A stretch of 64,000 nt of DNA from Rhodoferax sp. GTDB taxonomy: Bacteria; Pseudomonadota; Gammaproteobacteria; Burkholderiales; Burkholderiaceae_C. The first letter of the stretch is position 1. Every line of letters starts with the position of its first letter. Positions 25,888-34,991 of this stretch are shown here, piece by piece. Made by a program: the position numbers and the translations under genes. The notes beneath the pieces were generated by a model that saw nothing but the letters and a program-made list of their open reading frames with translations, was not told the DNA's origin and did no database searches. The stretch spans positions 87,580 through 151,579 of the forward strand of contig NZ_JAUYQD010000057.1 in the NCBI RefSeq assembly GCF_030697375.1, given 5' to 3'.

Positions 25888-28521
25888 TCACTCCAAAACA
25901 TTGTCCAATCCCAAATGCGCCTTGATTTCGCTGTCCACTTCGGAAAAAGCCACCTTCAAGCGCATCACAATGGCACTGCAGGCCTGTTCGTCGTCGGAGC
26001 GGCCGGCTTTTTCCAGGTCCGAGCACAAAGCGCCCAGCCATGAGGCGCCCACTGTCAGGGAGCCTGATTTCAATTTGTGTGCCAATTCTGCCAGCGCGCC
26101 CGTTTCCCGGCCCGACAGAGACGCCTCGATGGCACCCAGCTGCTGTGCTGCATTGGACAAATATTTATGCAACAGACGCCGCTGCGCGGCGGGGTTGTCG
26201 CCCACCATTTCAGCAATCGCCGTCGCATCCCACACCTGCAAGGTATCGGGGGTTGCAGCCTGCGCTGAGTCACCGGCCACTGCGCCCCAAGCTTGGGTGC
26301 TTACATGGTCCAACGAAGGCAACCACCTTGCCAGCAGTTTCGCCAGTTCCGTCAGCCGCAGAGGTTTGGACAGGTAGTCGTCCATACCGCCATCGCGGCA
26401 CCGTTGTGCTTCGCCTTGCATGGCGTTGGCGGTCACCGCCACGATCGGCAGGTGCGCACCCTTGAATTCCTCTCGCCGAATGGCTTTGGTCAACTCAAAA
26501 CCATCCATATTGGGCATGTGGCAATCGGTGAGCAGGAGAGCAAAGCGGCCACTGCGCCACAGTTCCAGTGCCATCACACCATCGTAGGCGACTTCGGCGG
26601 CGTAGCCCAGCATGCCGAGTTGCTCAAGCATCACCTCCCGGTTGGTCTCATTGTCTTCCGCCAGCAAAATCAGACGCCCGGTGCCTCCGACTGAAGCCAC
26701 AGGACGGGGTGGCATAACAACCGTTGGCAGCCCCCATGTGACGGGTTCATCCAACGGCGGTGCGGGCCTCTCTCCAGGTGGGGCAGCACGCGCAGGCAAC
26801 TCAACCGTAAATTCCGACCCCTGCCCCGGCACACTACGCGCGTGGATGGTGCCGCCCATCAGCACCACCAGCCGCTGGCTGATGCTCAAACCCAAGCCCG
26901 TTCCACCAAAACGGCGTGCGGTACTTTCATCCCCTTGGGTGAATGGGCTGAACAGTTTGGAAATCACCTCTTCCTCCATGCCCACACCGTTGTCTACGAC
27001 ACGCAGCTTGACGGCAGGCTGGCCGTTTGCAAGTACGCTGGGCTCCATGTACAACACCACACGCCCCTGGCGGGTGCCCTCCGAAGAGGTGAATTTCACC
27101 GCATTGCCAACCAGGTTGAGCAACACTTGGCGCAACCGAAGGGGGTCCGAATAAATCCACAGAGGAAGTTCGGGGGACACTTCCACGGACAGATCAATCG
27201 ACTTGGCATGCGCCGTCGTCACCATCAATTGAACAACACCACGCGCCACGTCGCTCAACTGGGTGGGGAGGTTTTCCACCGCCAACTTGCCCGCCTCCAC
27301 TTTGGAGTAATCCAGTATGTCGTTGAGAATTTGCAACAAGGCCAGCGACGAATCCTGGATGGTGCCCATCATGCGTTGTTGCGCTTCGTTGAGCGGTGTC
27401 TGCTTGAGCACATCCACCATGCCGATGACACCGTTCATGGGGGTGCGGATTTCATGGCTCATATTGGCCAAAAACTCTGATTTTGCAATGCTGGCGGCGT
27501 TGGCCGCCTCTTGCGCTGCGCGGCGTTCGGTGATATCGGTGCACACCGCCACGTATTCGCGCGGCGTACCGTCCTCATTCATCAGCGCGGCCACGGTGGA
27601 TGCCAACCAGAACAAATGGCCGTCTTTGGCCCGGTTGCACACTTCCCCACGCCAAATTTCCCCACGGGTAATGGCCTCGAACATGCCCTTGAAGAACCCG
27701 GCTGGGTGGTATCCAGAATCCAACAGGTAAGGGTTTTGCCCGATAAATTCCGCAGCCGTGTAGCCACTGACCTCCACAAACTTATCGTTGCCATACAAAA
27801 TAGCCCCACTCAGGTCCGTTGTCATGACGATGGCGTGCTGGTCAATCACATACTTTTGCCGTTTCAATTCGGCCAGCGCCATGCTGACCTGCACGGCGCT
27901 CTGCTCCCGCTCTTCCAAGAGCAATTTTTGGGTCGCGTTGATGCGGCGATTGACATCCAACAAATTTCTCTTGAACAAAATAGCCATGCGGTAGGCCACG
28001 ATAAAGCCAGCCGTCAGCACCACCCATTGCGCAGAGGGAACAGTGGGAGAGGCGCCTACAAAACGGCCACTGATCTGGGCCCAGGTAATCCATCCACTGG
28101 CAGCCACCGAGATCACCAGCAGCACCGTCCCGGCGGTTTCGCCCAGCACCAGCACGCAATAAATCAGCGGAATGCCCGCCAGGGACGCCTGCGCAATACT
28201 GATAGACCCAAATCGGACCATCGACAGGAAGATGCCTGCGAACAGGAGGAACAGCACCGCCACCGAGGTGCTTCGCACCCAACCACGAATCAAAAACACC
28301 TGCAAAGCGGCCATACACGCGAGCGCCAGGCCCGTGGTAATCAAATTCTTGAGATCGGAAAACAGGCCAAAAAACGCCGCGATCGCCAGCGCCACGCCAC
28401 AGGCTAAAAATATGCTGGCGTTGAACCCCCGTGCAACCGCCAGTACGCCGTCCCTGTCGGAATCGGTAATCGCACCAGACTGGTCTGGAATCAATGGGAT
28501 AAATGTTTTCCAACTTCGCAT
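25888..28521 (-). CDS. membrane hybrid sensor histidine kinase (PAS-HisKA-HATPase-REC-Hpt)
   Basis: An 877-residue sensor. Six predicted membrane helices (about 33-190) are followed by a PAS domain (about 225-340, GYTAAEFIGQNP). HisKA has the phospho-His H356 in NMSHEIRTPMNG. The ATPase domain has DNGVGM and FGGTGLGLSIS. A receiver domain follows (LLTDCHMPNMDG) and a C-terminal Hpt domain ends the protein (ELAHKLKSGS). This is a complete internal phosphorelay. The ATG at 28521 was preferred because AGGAG lies seven bases upstream. The likely partner is the adjacent REC protein; the signal is unknown. Confidence 0.93.
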   Translation of the reverse strand: MRSWKTFIPLIPDQSGAITDSDRDGVLAVARGFNASIFLACGVALAIAAFFGLFSDLKNLITTGLALACMAALQVFLIRGWVRSTSVAVLFLLFAGIFLSMVRFGSISIAQASLAGIPLIYCVLVLGETAGTVLLVISVAASGWITWAQISGRFVGASPTVPSAQWVVLTAGFIVAYRMAILFKRNLLDVNRRINATQKLLLEEREQSAVQVSMALAELKRQKYVIDQHAIVMTTDLSGAILYGNDKFVEVSGYTAAEFIGQNPYLLDSGYHPAGFFKGMFEAITRGEIWRGEVCNRAKDGHLFWLASTVAALMNEDGTPREYVAVCTDITERRAAQEAANAASIAKSEFLANMSHEIRTPMNGVIGMVDVLKQTPLNEAQQRMMGTIQDSSLALLQILNDILDYSKVEAGKLAVENLPTQLSDVARGVVQLMVTTAHAKSIDLSVEVSPELPLWIYSDPLRLRQVLLNLVGNAVKFTSSEGTRQGRVVLYMEPSVLANGQPAVKLRVVDNGVGMEEEVISKLFSPFTQGDESTARRFGGTGLGLSISQRLVVLMGGTIHARSVPGQGSEFTVELPARAAPPGERPAPPLDEPVTWGLPTVVMPPRPVASVGGTGRLILLAEDNETNREVMLEQLGMLGYAAEVAYDGVMALELWRSGRFALLLTDCHMPNMDGFELTKAIRREEFKGAHLPIVAVTANAMQGEAQRCRDGGMDDYLSKPLRLTELAKLLARWLPSLDHVSTQAWGAVAGDSAQAATPDTLQVWDATAIAEMVGDNPAAQRRLLHKYLSNAAQQLGAIEASLSGRETGALAELAHKLKSGSLTVGASWLGALCSDLEKAGRSDDEQACSAIVMRLKVAFSEVDSEIKAHLGLDNVLE

Positions 28522-28581
28522 TGCAACTCCTGCATCGGGCGGCCGGCACACCAGGCCTTCCACCGACAAATGCCCTCAATC

Positions 28582-29577
28582 TCAGTGTTGACCAACCACC
28601 AGTGGGTTCAACGCGGTCACAGGCTGTCCATGAATCAGATAGCCAATCAGATTATCAGCTGCCAAATGGGCCATTGCCAGCCTGGTTCCCACCGTAGCAC
28701 TGGCAATATGCGGGGTTAGCACCACATTAGGCACCTCCATCAAATCAGGATGCACCTGGGGCTCCCCTTCAAACACATCCAACCCGGCAGCGGCAATCGT
28801 TTTGTTGCGTAGAGCCACGGCCAAGGCAGCGTCGTCCACAATGCCCCCGCGCGCAATGTTGACCAGGGTGGCTGTAGGTTTCATCCGCGCCAGCTCGGCG
28901 GCACCAATCGCATGGTGGGTCTGAGCCGAATACGGCAGTACCAGCACCAAGTGGTCTGCCGTTTGCAACAACTCGTCTTTGCCCACAAAAGTGGCTTTGC
29001 AATCCGCCTCGGTGGCTGCGTCCAAGCGGGAGCGATTGTGGTAAATCACCTTCATGCCAAAGCCCAGTGCGCCGCGCCGGGCGATGCCCTGCCCGATGCG
29101 CCCCATGCCCAAAATACCCAGCGTCGTGCCATGGATTTCAGCACCGGCGAACATGTCGTAGCGCCAGCGCGTCCAGTGGCCCGCCCGCAAAAAATGCTCG
29201 GCTTCGGCCATACGCCGGGCCGTGGCCATGAGCAGCGCGAAGCCAAAATCCGCCGTGGTCTCGGTCAACACATCGGGCGCATTGGTTCCTAGCACACCGG
29301 CGGCGCTCATGGCGTCCAGGTCAAAGTTGTTGTAGCCCACCGTCATGTTGGCGCAGATCTTCAGTGACGGGCAGGCCGCCAGCACCGCCGCGTCGATGCG
29401 CTCCGCTCCCATGGTGAACACGCCTTGCTTGCCCTGGAGTTTGACAAGCAGTTCTGCCGGGGTCCACAGGTCATCCGCCTGGTTGGATTCCACATCAAAA
29501 TGCTGCGCCAGCTTGGCGAGCACCTCCGGGAAGATGGCACGAACAACCAGAATGGCGGGTTTGGGGGACATGGCCAT
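28582..29577 (-). CDS. D-2-hydroxyacid dehydrogenase (glyoxylate/hydroxypyruvate reductase type)
   Basis: A 331-residue NAD(P)-dependent dehydrogenase. The Rossmann motif GILGMGRIGQGIARRG and the catalytic triad Arg (NIARGGIVDD), Glu (FEGEPQ) and His (LTPHIASAT) are all present. The closest known class is glyoxylate/hydroxypyruvate/2-ketogluconate reductases. The start ATG overlaps the nitroreductase stop as TGATG, so the two are coupled, with a thioesterase gene ahead of both. Confidence 0.9.
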   Translation of the reverse strand: MAMSPKPAILVVRAIFPEVLAKLAQHFDVESNQADDLWTPAELLVKLQGKQGVFTMGAERIDAAVLAACPSLKICANMTVGYNNFDLDAMSAAGVLGTNAPDVLTETTADFGFALLMATARRMAEAEHFLRAGHWTRWRYDMFAGAEIHGTTLGILGMGRIGQGIARRGALGFGMKVIYHNRSRLDAATEADCKATFVGKDELLQTADHLVLVLPYSAQTHHAIGAAELARMKPTATLVNIARGGIVDDAALAVALRNKTIAAAGLDVFEGEPQVHPDLMEVPNVVLTPHIASATVGTRLAMAHLAADNLIGYLIHGQPVTALNPLVVGQH

Positions 29578-30284
29578 CACTCGCCCTTCACGTCTACCCA
29601 ATGGGTGAACTCCTCCACGGGCACCCGCGGGGTATGGAAGGTATTGACCAAGTCACCTTCGTCGGCATAACCCAGGGCCATGCCACACACCAGCATTTCA
29701 TCGGCGCCCGCGCCGATGTGCGGCAGGATGATGTTGGCAAACCCGTTCCAGGCCGCCTGCGGACAGGTGTGCAGACCGTGGCCGCGCGCGCCCACCATGA
29801 TGTTTTGTAAAAACATGCCGTAATCCAGCAAAGAGCCGCGTCCCATGACCCGGTCCAGGGTGAACATCAGGCCCACCGGGGCGTCGAAAAAGCGGTAATT
29901 GCGCTGGTGCTGTGCATGCATCTTGTCTTTGTCACCCTTGCCAATACCCAGCAGACCGTACAGGCCCCAGCCGTTTTCACGGCGGCGGTCGATGTAGGGG
30001 CTGACCCATTTTTCGGGGTAGTAGTCGTATTCCTCCCGGTATTCGGCGGCCAAGGCCGGGTTGGCACGCATGGCGTCGTGGGCGGCGCAGACCTTGTCGC
30101 ACAAGGTGTCACGGCTCGCGCCCTGCAGCACATACACCTTCCAGGGTTGGGTGTTGGTCCCTGAGGGCGCCCGGCTGGCCACCTGCAGCAGGTCGGCAAT
30201 CGTTTGCCGGGACACCGGCTGTGGGGTGAAGGCGCGGGCAGACATGCGCGAGGTGATGGCGGCATCCACCGGGGTGTGGCTCAT
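29577..30284 (-). CDS. nitroreductase-family flavoprotein
   Basis: A 235-residue FMN-dependent nitroreductase. The N-terminus has the family pattern SRMSARAFTPQPVSRQ and RAPSGTNTQPWKVYV (FMN contacts), with GLHTCPQAAW later. It probably reduces nitro compounds, quinones or enones with NAD(P)H. The ATG at 30284 overlaps the thioesterase stop (ATGA). A long upstream open frame exists but falls inside the thioesterase gene. Confidence 0.92.
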   Translation of the reverse strand: MSHTPVDAAITSRMSARAFTPQPVSRQTIADLLQVASRAPSGTNTQPWKVYVLQGASRDTLCDKVCAAHDAMRANPALAAEYREEYDYYPEKWVSPYIDRRRENGWGLYGLLGIGKGDKDKMHAQHQRNYRFFDAPVGLMFTLDRVMGRGSLLDYGMFLQNIMVGARGHGLHTCPQAAWNGFANIILPHIGAGADEMLVCGMALGYADEGDLVNTFHTPRVPVEEFTHWVDVKGE

Positions 30285-30727
30285 ACAAGGGTCTCCAAAA
30301 CAGTTTTTAGATTCAACGGCAAAGGCGTGGGGCGACGGGTCTCTTTGTCCACATAAACGTGCACAAAGTGGCCCTTGGCGGCGGTCAGCGGCTCGCCTTG
30401 GGCAAACAAACCCACTTCGTAGCGCACGCTGCTGGTGCCCAATTTTGCTACCCGAATGCCAGCCTCCACCGTTTGTGGAAACGCAAGCGATGAAAAATAG
30501 TTGCACTGGGTTTCAATCACCAACCCGATGGTGGTGCCGTGGTGGATATCGAGCACACCTTGCTCTATCAAATAGGCGTTGACCGCCGTATCGAACCAGC
30601 TGTAATAGACCACGTTATTCACATGCCCATAGGCATCGTTGTCCATCCAGCGGGTGCTGATGGTGCGAAATACCCGGTAGGCACTGCGTAACGCGGGTTG
30701 CGGCTTGTCAAGTTGGGTGTAGCTCAT
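30281..30727 (-). CDS. acyl-CoA thioesterase, 4HBT family
   Basis: A 148-residue hotdog-fold thioesterase. The motif WMDNDAYGHVNNVVYYSWFDT, with the catalytic Asp and the HVNN segment, marks the 4-hydroxybenzoyl-CoA thioesterase family. It hydrolyses some acyl-CoA; the acyl group is unknown. It is the first gene of a coupled three-gene unit with the nitroreductase and 2-hydroxyacid dehydrogenase. An upstream in-frame start would add 16 residues. Confidence 0.88.
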   Translation of the reverse strand: MSYTQLDKPQPALRSAYRVFRTISTRWMDNDAYGHVNNVVYYSWFDTAVNAYLIEQGVLDIHHGTTIGLVIETQCNYFSSLAFPQTVEAGIRVAKLGTSSVRYEVGLFAQGEPLTAAKGHFVHVYVDKETRRPTPLPLNLKTVLETLV

Positions 30728-30801
30728 GGGCTTGATTTTGCCAGTGCCAAACCCAGAAAATGGATGGGTTAGCATTTCTGTTTTCCATTGCGGAGTTTTA
30801 G

Positions 30802-31572
30802 ATGCCCAAAAGCTTTTTGCACCAGGTCAGTGTCATCGGATCAGTCGCCACCTCCACGCTGACCGCCTGGCGCGGCACCAGCGTGGTGAAAGCGGCGAGC
30901 CAGCCGCCGCTGCGGCTCAAACTCTACGACATGGAAGGCAGCCCCTACTGCCGTAGCGTGCGCGAAGCGCTGACCGCGCTGGGGCTGGACGCCGAGATTT
31001 ACCCCTGCCCCCAGGGCGGCAAACGTTTTCGCCCCGAGGCCAAACGCATCGGCGGCAAGCGGCAATTTCCGCTGTTGATGGACCCCAATACCCACACCAC
31101 GATGTACGAATCGGCCGACATCATTGACTACCTCTTTCGCACCTATGGTGGCCAGCCCACACCGCGCGCCTACCGCCCGGGGAGCTTCCGCCCGCTGTTT
31201 GGTGGTTTGGGGTCTGCGGTGCGTGGCTTGCGCGGCATCCACGGGCGTCCCGCCAAACACCCCAAGCAGTTGCTCGAACTGTGGAGCTTCGAGTCCAGCC
31301 CCTACTCCCGCCTGGTGCGCGAGAGGCTGACCGAGCTGGAATTGCCCTATGTGCTGCACAACATTGGCAAGGAACAGTTTGCCGACATGGGCCCCGCCGT
31401 GATGCGCGTGAAGCCCGGCCCCTACAAACCACGCCCCGGTGGCCGCCGCGAAAAGCTGCTGGCACAGCTGGGGCGCATCCAGGTTCCGTATCTGGAGGAC
31501 CCCAATACCGGCACCAAAATGTACGAGTCCAGCCAAATCATTGATTATTTGGAGCAGGAGTACGCGGCCTGA
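30802..31572 (+). CDS. tandem glutathione S-transferase N-terminal domain protein
   Basis: A 256-residue protein with two thioredoxin-fold GST-N/glutaredoxin-like domains (about 38-115 and 160-255) joined by a basic linker. The first has the redox-like site GSPYCRS; in the second the equivalent site is SSPYSR, without Cys. Each domain ends with a matching segment (TTMYESADIIDYL and TKMYESSQIIDYL), so it looks like an internal duplication. No GST C-terminal helical domain is present. It is divergent from the thioesterase operon. Function is unknown; a glutathione-binding or reductase role is plausible. Confidence 0.85.
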   Translation: MPKSFLHQVSVIGSVATSTLTAWRGTSVVKAASQPPLRLKLYDMEGSPYCRSVREALTALGLDAEIYPCPQGGKRFRPEAKRIGGKRQFPLLMDPNTHTTMYESADIIDYLFRTYGGQPTPRAYRPGSFRPLFGGLGSAVRGLRGIHGRPAKHPKQLLELWSFESSPYSRLVRERLTELELPYVLHNIGKEQFADMGPAVMRVKPGPYKPRPGGRREKLLAQLGRIQVPYLEDPNTGTKMYESSQIIDYLEQEYAA

Positions 31573-31588
31573 TCCGCCACCTGGGCCT

Positions 31589-32800
31589 TCATTTTTGGGT
31601 CCGCAGCCCAACCCCCAAGGCCGCCACCACGCTCAAAAGCAGCACCAAGGCGGCGCCCAGCAGGGTGGCACCGTACCAGCCCCGGTCCATGAATACGCCA
31701 AAAACCAAAGGTGAAATGGCAAAACCGGTGTCCAGTCCCGAATACACCAAGCCGTACACCCGCCCCGTCGCCCCCTTGGGGGTGGCTTTCTTGATCATCA
31801 TGTCACGCGAGGGGCCGCCAATGCCCACCGCAAAACCGGTCGCGGCCAGCACGGCCATGGTGGCCGAGGCACCCAACCAGCCGGTGCCACACAGGGCCAG
31901 CAACACCGCCCCAGCGGTCATGGCCAGTGCCACCACCCGGTCGCTGTTGGCAGCGCGGGCCGCGATAAACCCGCCGATCAACATGCCCAGGGCGCCGCAC
32001 AGCATGTAGGCGGTGAGCGTCAGGGTCGCGGCTTCAAAACTCACGCCATGCATGGCCTTGAGAATGGACACGGAGAAACTTTGCACCACCGCCAGCGTCA
32101 TGGTGGACAGCAAAAAGAAACCAAAACACCACCACACCACGGGCAGCTTCATGAAAGCCATATCGTGTTCGCTATGCAGCTGTGGGTCACGCTGCGCCAC
32201 CTGGGTGCGCAAATGCTCCCGATTCCACAGCAACAACAGGAAAATGCCCAGGTACAACAGTGCAGCGGCCAGATAGGCAGCGCGCCAGCCAAAGGCACTG
32301 CCCATGCCTGCAAAAAACACCGGGGCAGCGGCCCAGCCCAGGTTGCCGGTCAAACCATGGGCGCTAAAAGCATGGCCCAGGCGCGGCGCGGACACCCGCT
32401 GGTTCAAAATGGTGAAGTCCACCGGGTGAAACGTGGCATTGCCCAGACCCGCCAGGGCAGCCACCAACAACAGTCCGGTATAACCCGTCACCAGTGACGC
32501 TGCGGTACAGGCCCCCGCAAAAATGCCCAAAGCCACAAACAGCAGCGGCCGCGCACCCAGGCGGTCCACCACAAAGCCGGCACAGGCCTGCCCTACCCCG
32601 GAGACCACAAAAAACAGGCTCATGAGCAGCCCCAGCTGGGAGTAGTTCAATCCGAACTCGGCCATAAACACGGGAAATAGCAGCGGCAACAGCAAGTGCC
32701 CAAAGTGCGAACTGGCATGGGCCAGCCCCACGAGACCGATGACGACAGCGTCCTGTTTGAGGGGCGCCGAGATGGGTGGATGGAGCGTGGTGGTATGCAT
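31589..32800 (-). CDS. MFS transporter
   Basis: A 403-residue major facilitator protein with about 12 membrane helices. Family patterns include FVVDRLGARPLLFVALG between helices 2 and 3. The substrate is unknown. The divergent AraC-type gene and the palindrome at 32843-32861 suggest that regulator controls this transporter, as in many exporter/AraC pairs. The 3' end is convergent with the tandem GST gene. Confidence 0.85.
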   Translation of the reverse strand: MHTTTLHPPISAPLKQDAVVIGLVGLAHASSHFGHLLLPLLFPVFMAEFGLNYSQLGLLMSLFFVVSGVGQACAGFVVDRLGARPLLFVALGIFAGACTAASLVTGYTGLLLVAALAGLGNATFHPVDFTILNQRVSAPRLGHAFSAHGLTGNLGWAAAPVFFAGMGSAFGWRAAYLAAALLYLGIFLLLLWNREHLRTQVAQRDPQLHSEHDMAFMKLPVVWWCFGFFLLSTMTLAVVQSFSVSILKAMHGVSFEAATLTLTAYMLCGALGMLIGGFIAARAANSDRVVALAMTAGAVLLALCGTGWLGASATMAVLAATGFAVGIGGPSRDMMIKKATPKGATGRVYGLVYSGLDTGFAISPLVFGVFMDRGWYGATLLGAALVLLLSVVAALGVGLRTQK

Positions 32801-32842
32801 GAAGGAATGGTACGGTCGCCAGGCAAAGCAGAAACACGACAG

Positions 32843-32861
32843 TTGGACAATAATTGTCGAA
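32843..32861. promoter_or_regulatory. near-perfect 19-bp palindrome, probable operator
   Basis: TTGGACAAT-A-ATTGTCGAA is symmetric except for one pair. It lies between the MFS start (32800) and the likely AraC start (32888), where a regulator controlling both genes would bind. Confidence 0.55.
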
Positions 32862-32887
32862 TTTCAGCCAACGCACCGGATTCAGCT

Positions 32888-33694
32888 TTGAAACGCAAAA
32901 TCACCCTCAAACCCGTGCGCTTCGACGACGCAGCCTCCCGTGCCCCCACGGTCACACGGCCGGTGTGCAGCCGGGCCCGCGCACTGGCGATGGATACCCA
33001 CGTCGCCCCGCACCAACATGCCTGGACACAACTCAGCTACTGCACCAGTGGCCTGATGCAGGTGACCGTGGCGCAGCACGGTCTGCAAACCACCTTCATC
33101 GTTCCGCCGTCGCGCGCGGTGTGGATTGCGCCAGGGGTGCAACACACCGTCACCGTGCTGGAAGCGGCCGAGCTGCGCACCGTGGACCTGCATGCCAGCG
33201 TGTCCCCCGAGGGCTGGAATACATGCCGGGTGCTGGTGGTCTCCAAGCTGTTGCGGGAGTTGATCCACGCCCTGGAAGGCTCCCAGCCCGGCCCCCGAGA
33301 CACTGCCCTGATGGCCCTGACCCTGGACGAAATCACCCATGCCGCCACCCAGGCCCTGGGTGTGCCCATGCCGCGAGACAAACGCCTGCGCGCCCTGTGC
33401 GAAGCGGTGGTCCGTGCCCCAGGTGAACGCGCCACGCTGGCCGAATGGGCGATTGACGTGGGTGCCAGTGAGCGCACCGTGGCGCGCCTGTTTCGCACCG
33501 AACTGGCCACCAGCTTCCAGCAGTGGTGCCAGCAAGCCGTTTTGGCCCATGCCCTGCCGATGTTGGCCCGCGGCACGCCGATCAGCCAGGTGGCCATCGC
33601 CAGCGGCTACCGCAGCGACAGTGCGTTCTCGGCCATGTTCAAGTCCGCCATGGGCCAGCCACCACGCAGCTTTCAGTATAAAAACGGGCCGTAG
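32888..33694 (+). CDS. AraC-family regulator with cupin sensor domain
   Basis: About 268 residues: an RmlC-like cupin N-domain (with VAPHQHAWTQLSYCTSGL) and a C-terminal double helix-turn-helix (ATLAEWAIDVGASERTVARL and ISQVAIASGYRSDSAFSAMF). The start is uncertain. The frame is open back to 32696, but earlier ATGs would place the operator palindrome inside the gene and leave almost no space before the divergent MFS gene. A TTG at 32888 gives a normal length, but its ribosome site is weak. The last residues and stop lie within repeat copy G. Confidence 0.85.
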   Translation: MKRKITLKPVRFDDAASRAPTVTRPVCSRARALAMDTHVAPHQHAWTQLSYCTSGLMQVTVAQHGLQTTFIVPPSRAVWIAPGVQHTVTVLEAAELRTVDLHASVSPEGWNTCRVLVVSKLLRELIHALEGSQPGPRDTALMALTLDEITHAATQALGVPMPRDKRLRALCEAVVRAPGERATLAEWAIDVGASERTVARLFRTELATSFQQWCQQAVLAHALPMLARGTPISQVAIASGYRSDSAFSAMFKSAMGQPPRSFQYKNGP

Positions 33695-33740
33695 CCCGCA
33701 CAGAATGTGCGTAAGCAGCTATCAATACGATAGCAATAGT
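33681..33740 (-). repeat. interspersed repeat, copy G (between AraC and GGDEF genes)
   Basis: On the minus strand, GCTATC-N5-GATAGC is followed by TGCTTACGCA, then CGGGC-TACG-GCCCG with a TTTTTAT tract. That is a good intrinsic terminator shape, beginning 14 bases after the stop of the minus-strand GGDEF gene. On the plus strand it supplies the AraC stop codon. Confidence 0.9.
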
Positions 33741-33754
33741 GAAGCCAATGGCAT

Positions 33755-34924
33755 TCAGGTCAGCTCCTGCTGGCCCACCAAGCGATCACGCCCTGCTTGT
33801 TTCGCTTGGTACATGCGCTGGTCAGCCAGGTCCACCAACGCTTTCCAGTGGGGTGTGGTCTCAGTGCTGCGCTCCGCAATGCCAATGCTGGCGGTCAGCG
33901 CCGTGCCGTCGGGGCGTTTGCCAAAGCCCACGGCACGCATGCGCAGCAGCGCTGCCTGGGCCTGGACCACATCGGTGTTGGGCATGATCAACAAAAACTC
34001 TTCCCCACCCCAACGCGCCAGCACATCACCATGGCGCAGATTGCTGCTGACGATGGTGGCCATATCGACCAAGGCCTTGTCGCCCGCTTCATGGCCAAAT
34101 TGGTCATTGATACTTTTGAAATGGTCCAGATCGACGAAAGCGATCGACAAAGACGCATCGCTGCGGCTGGCGATGGTGAACTGCAGCTCCAGCACCTCTT
34201 CGCCGCTGCGACGCGAAAAAACCCCGGTCAAAGGGTCGCGAATGGCCTGGCGCACCAGCGCAATCATGAACGCCAACAGGCTCATGCCCGCCAGCATGGA
34301 CACACCTGTGATCAACACCAACAGCCAGAACGCCCCCGCAAACGAGGGCCAGTCCAGCGCGGGCCAACGCATGGCGCCGGCAGCGCCTTGCGCTATCAAA
34401 ATGGGACTGGCGATGACCAGGCTTTCAAGCAGGGTGAGCGGGAAAATCGAAAGTCCGGCCAGCAGCACAAACGGCAAATAGGCATAGCCCGCGCCAATGG
34501 CTGCGGGCAACCCGGTCAGCTGGTAGTTTCCGAGCACGGTGAAAGAAACAATGTAAAAAACCGTGGGGATGGCAAACAGCAAAGCCATGGCGCGGTAAGC
34601 ATCGAACAGTTCGCCGCTGGGGCGGTAATTCAGCACCAAGGTGGCGAAGGCTGCCCCCGCCATGAGGCGCATCATGGCCAGGTTGATCCACAGCGGAAAG
34701 GGGAAAACCACCAGATCCACCACGCTCCACAGCGGCGTGAGGACCGCAAACAGGAAGGCGAACAGCCGCACCCGGTTGACAATCATGGTCGCGCGGCGCC
34801 GGGCCAGCAACGACATGTGCAAGTGGGGTGACACCAGCAAACCAAGTTCAGCCCGCCTCAATTCACCCGACAAGAGGGCGGAAAGCCGTCGCCAGATGGC
34901 ATCTGGAATTCTGGGAATGTTCAT
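33755..34924 (-). CDS. membrane diguanylate cyclase (GGDEF)
   Basis: A 389-residue protein with about six membrane helices (roughly residues 48-215) followed by a GGDEF domain starting at DPLTGVFSRR. The active site reads GGEEF, and a product-inhibition RxxD site (RHGD) lies five residues before it, so it should make cyclic di-GMP and be feedback-inhibited. The chosen ATG gives a ~45-residue cytoplasmic lead. It is the last gene of a minus-strand run in which binding protein and GGDEF genes alternate. Confidence 0.92.
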   Translation of the reverse strand: MNIPRIPDAIWRRLSALLSGELRRAELGLLVSPHLHMSLLARRRATMIVNRVRLFAFLFAVLTPLWSVVDLVVFPFPLWINLAMMRLMAGAAFATLVLNYRPSGELFDAYRAMALLFAIPTVFYIVSFTVLGNYQLTGLPAAIGAGYAYLPFVLLAGLSIFPLTLLESLVIASPILIAQGAAGAMRWPALDWPSFAGAFWLLVLITGVSMLAGMSLLAFMIALVRQAIRDPLTGVFSRRSGEEVLELQFTIASRSDASLSIAFVDLDHFKSINDQFGHEAGDKALVDMATIVSSNLRHGDVLARWGGEEFLLIMPNTDVVQAQAALLRMRAVGFGKRPDGTALTASIGIAERSTETTPHWKALVDLADQRMYQAKQAGRDRLVGQQELT

Positions 34925-34991
34925 GGACAAAAAGGTATGTCGGATGATTGCGCGCGATGGAGCAAGAATAGCATTGCCCCAACCACAAACA

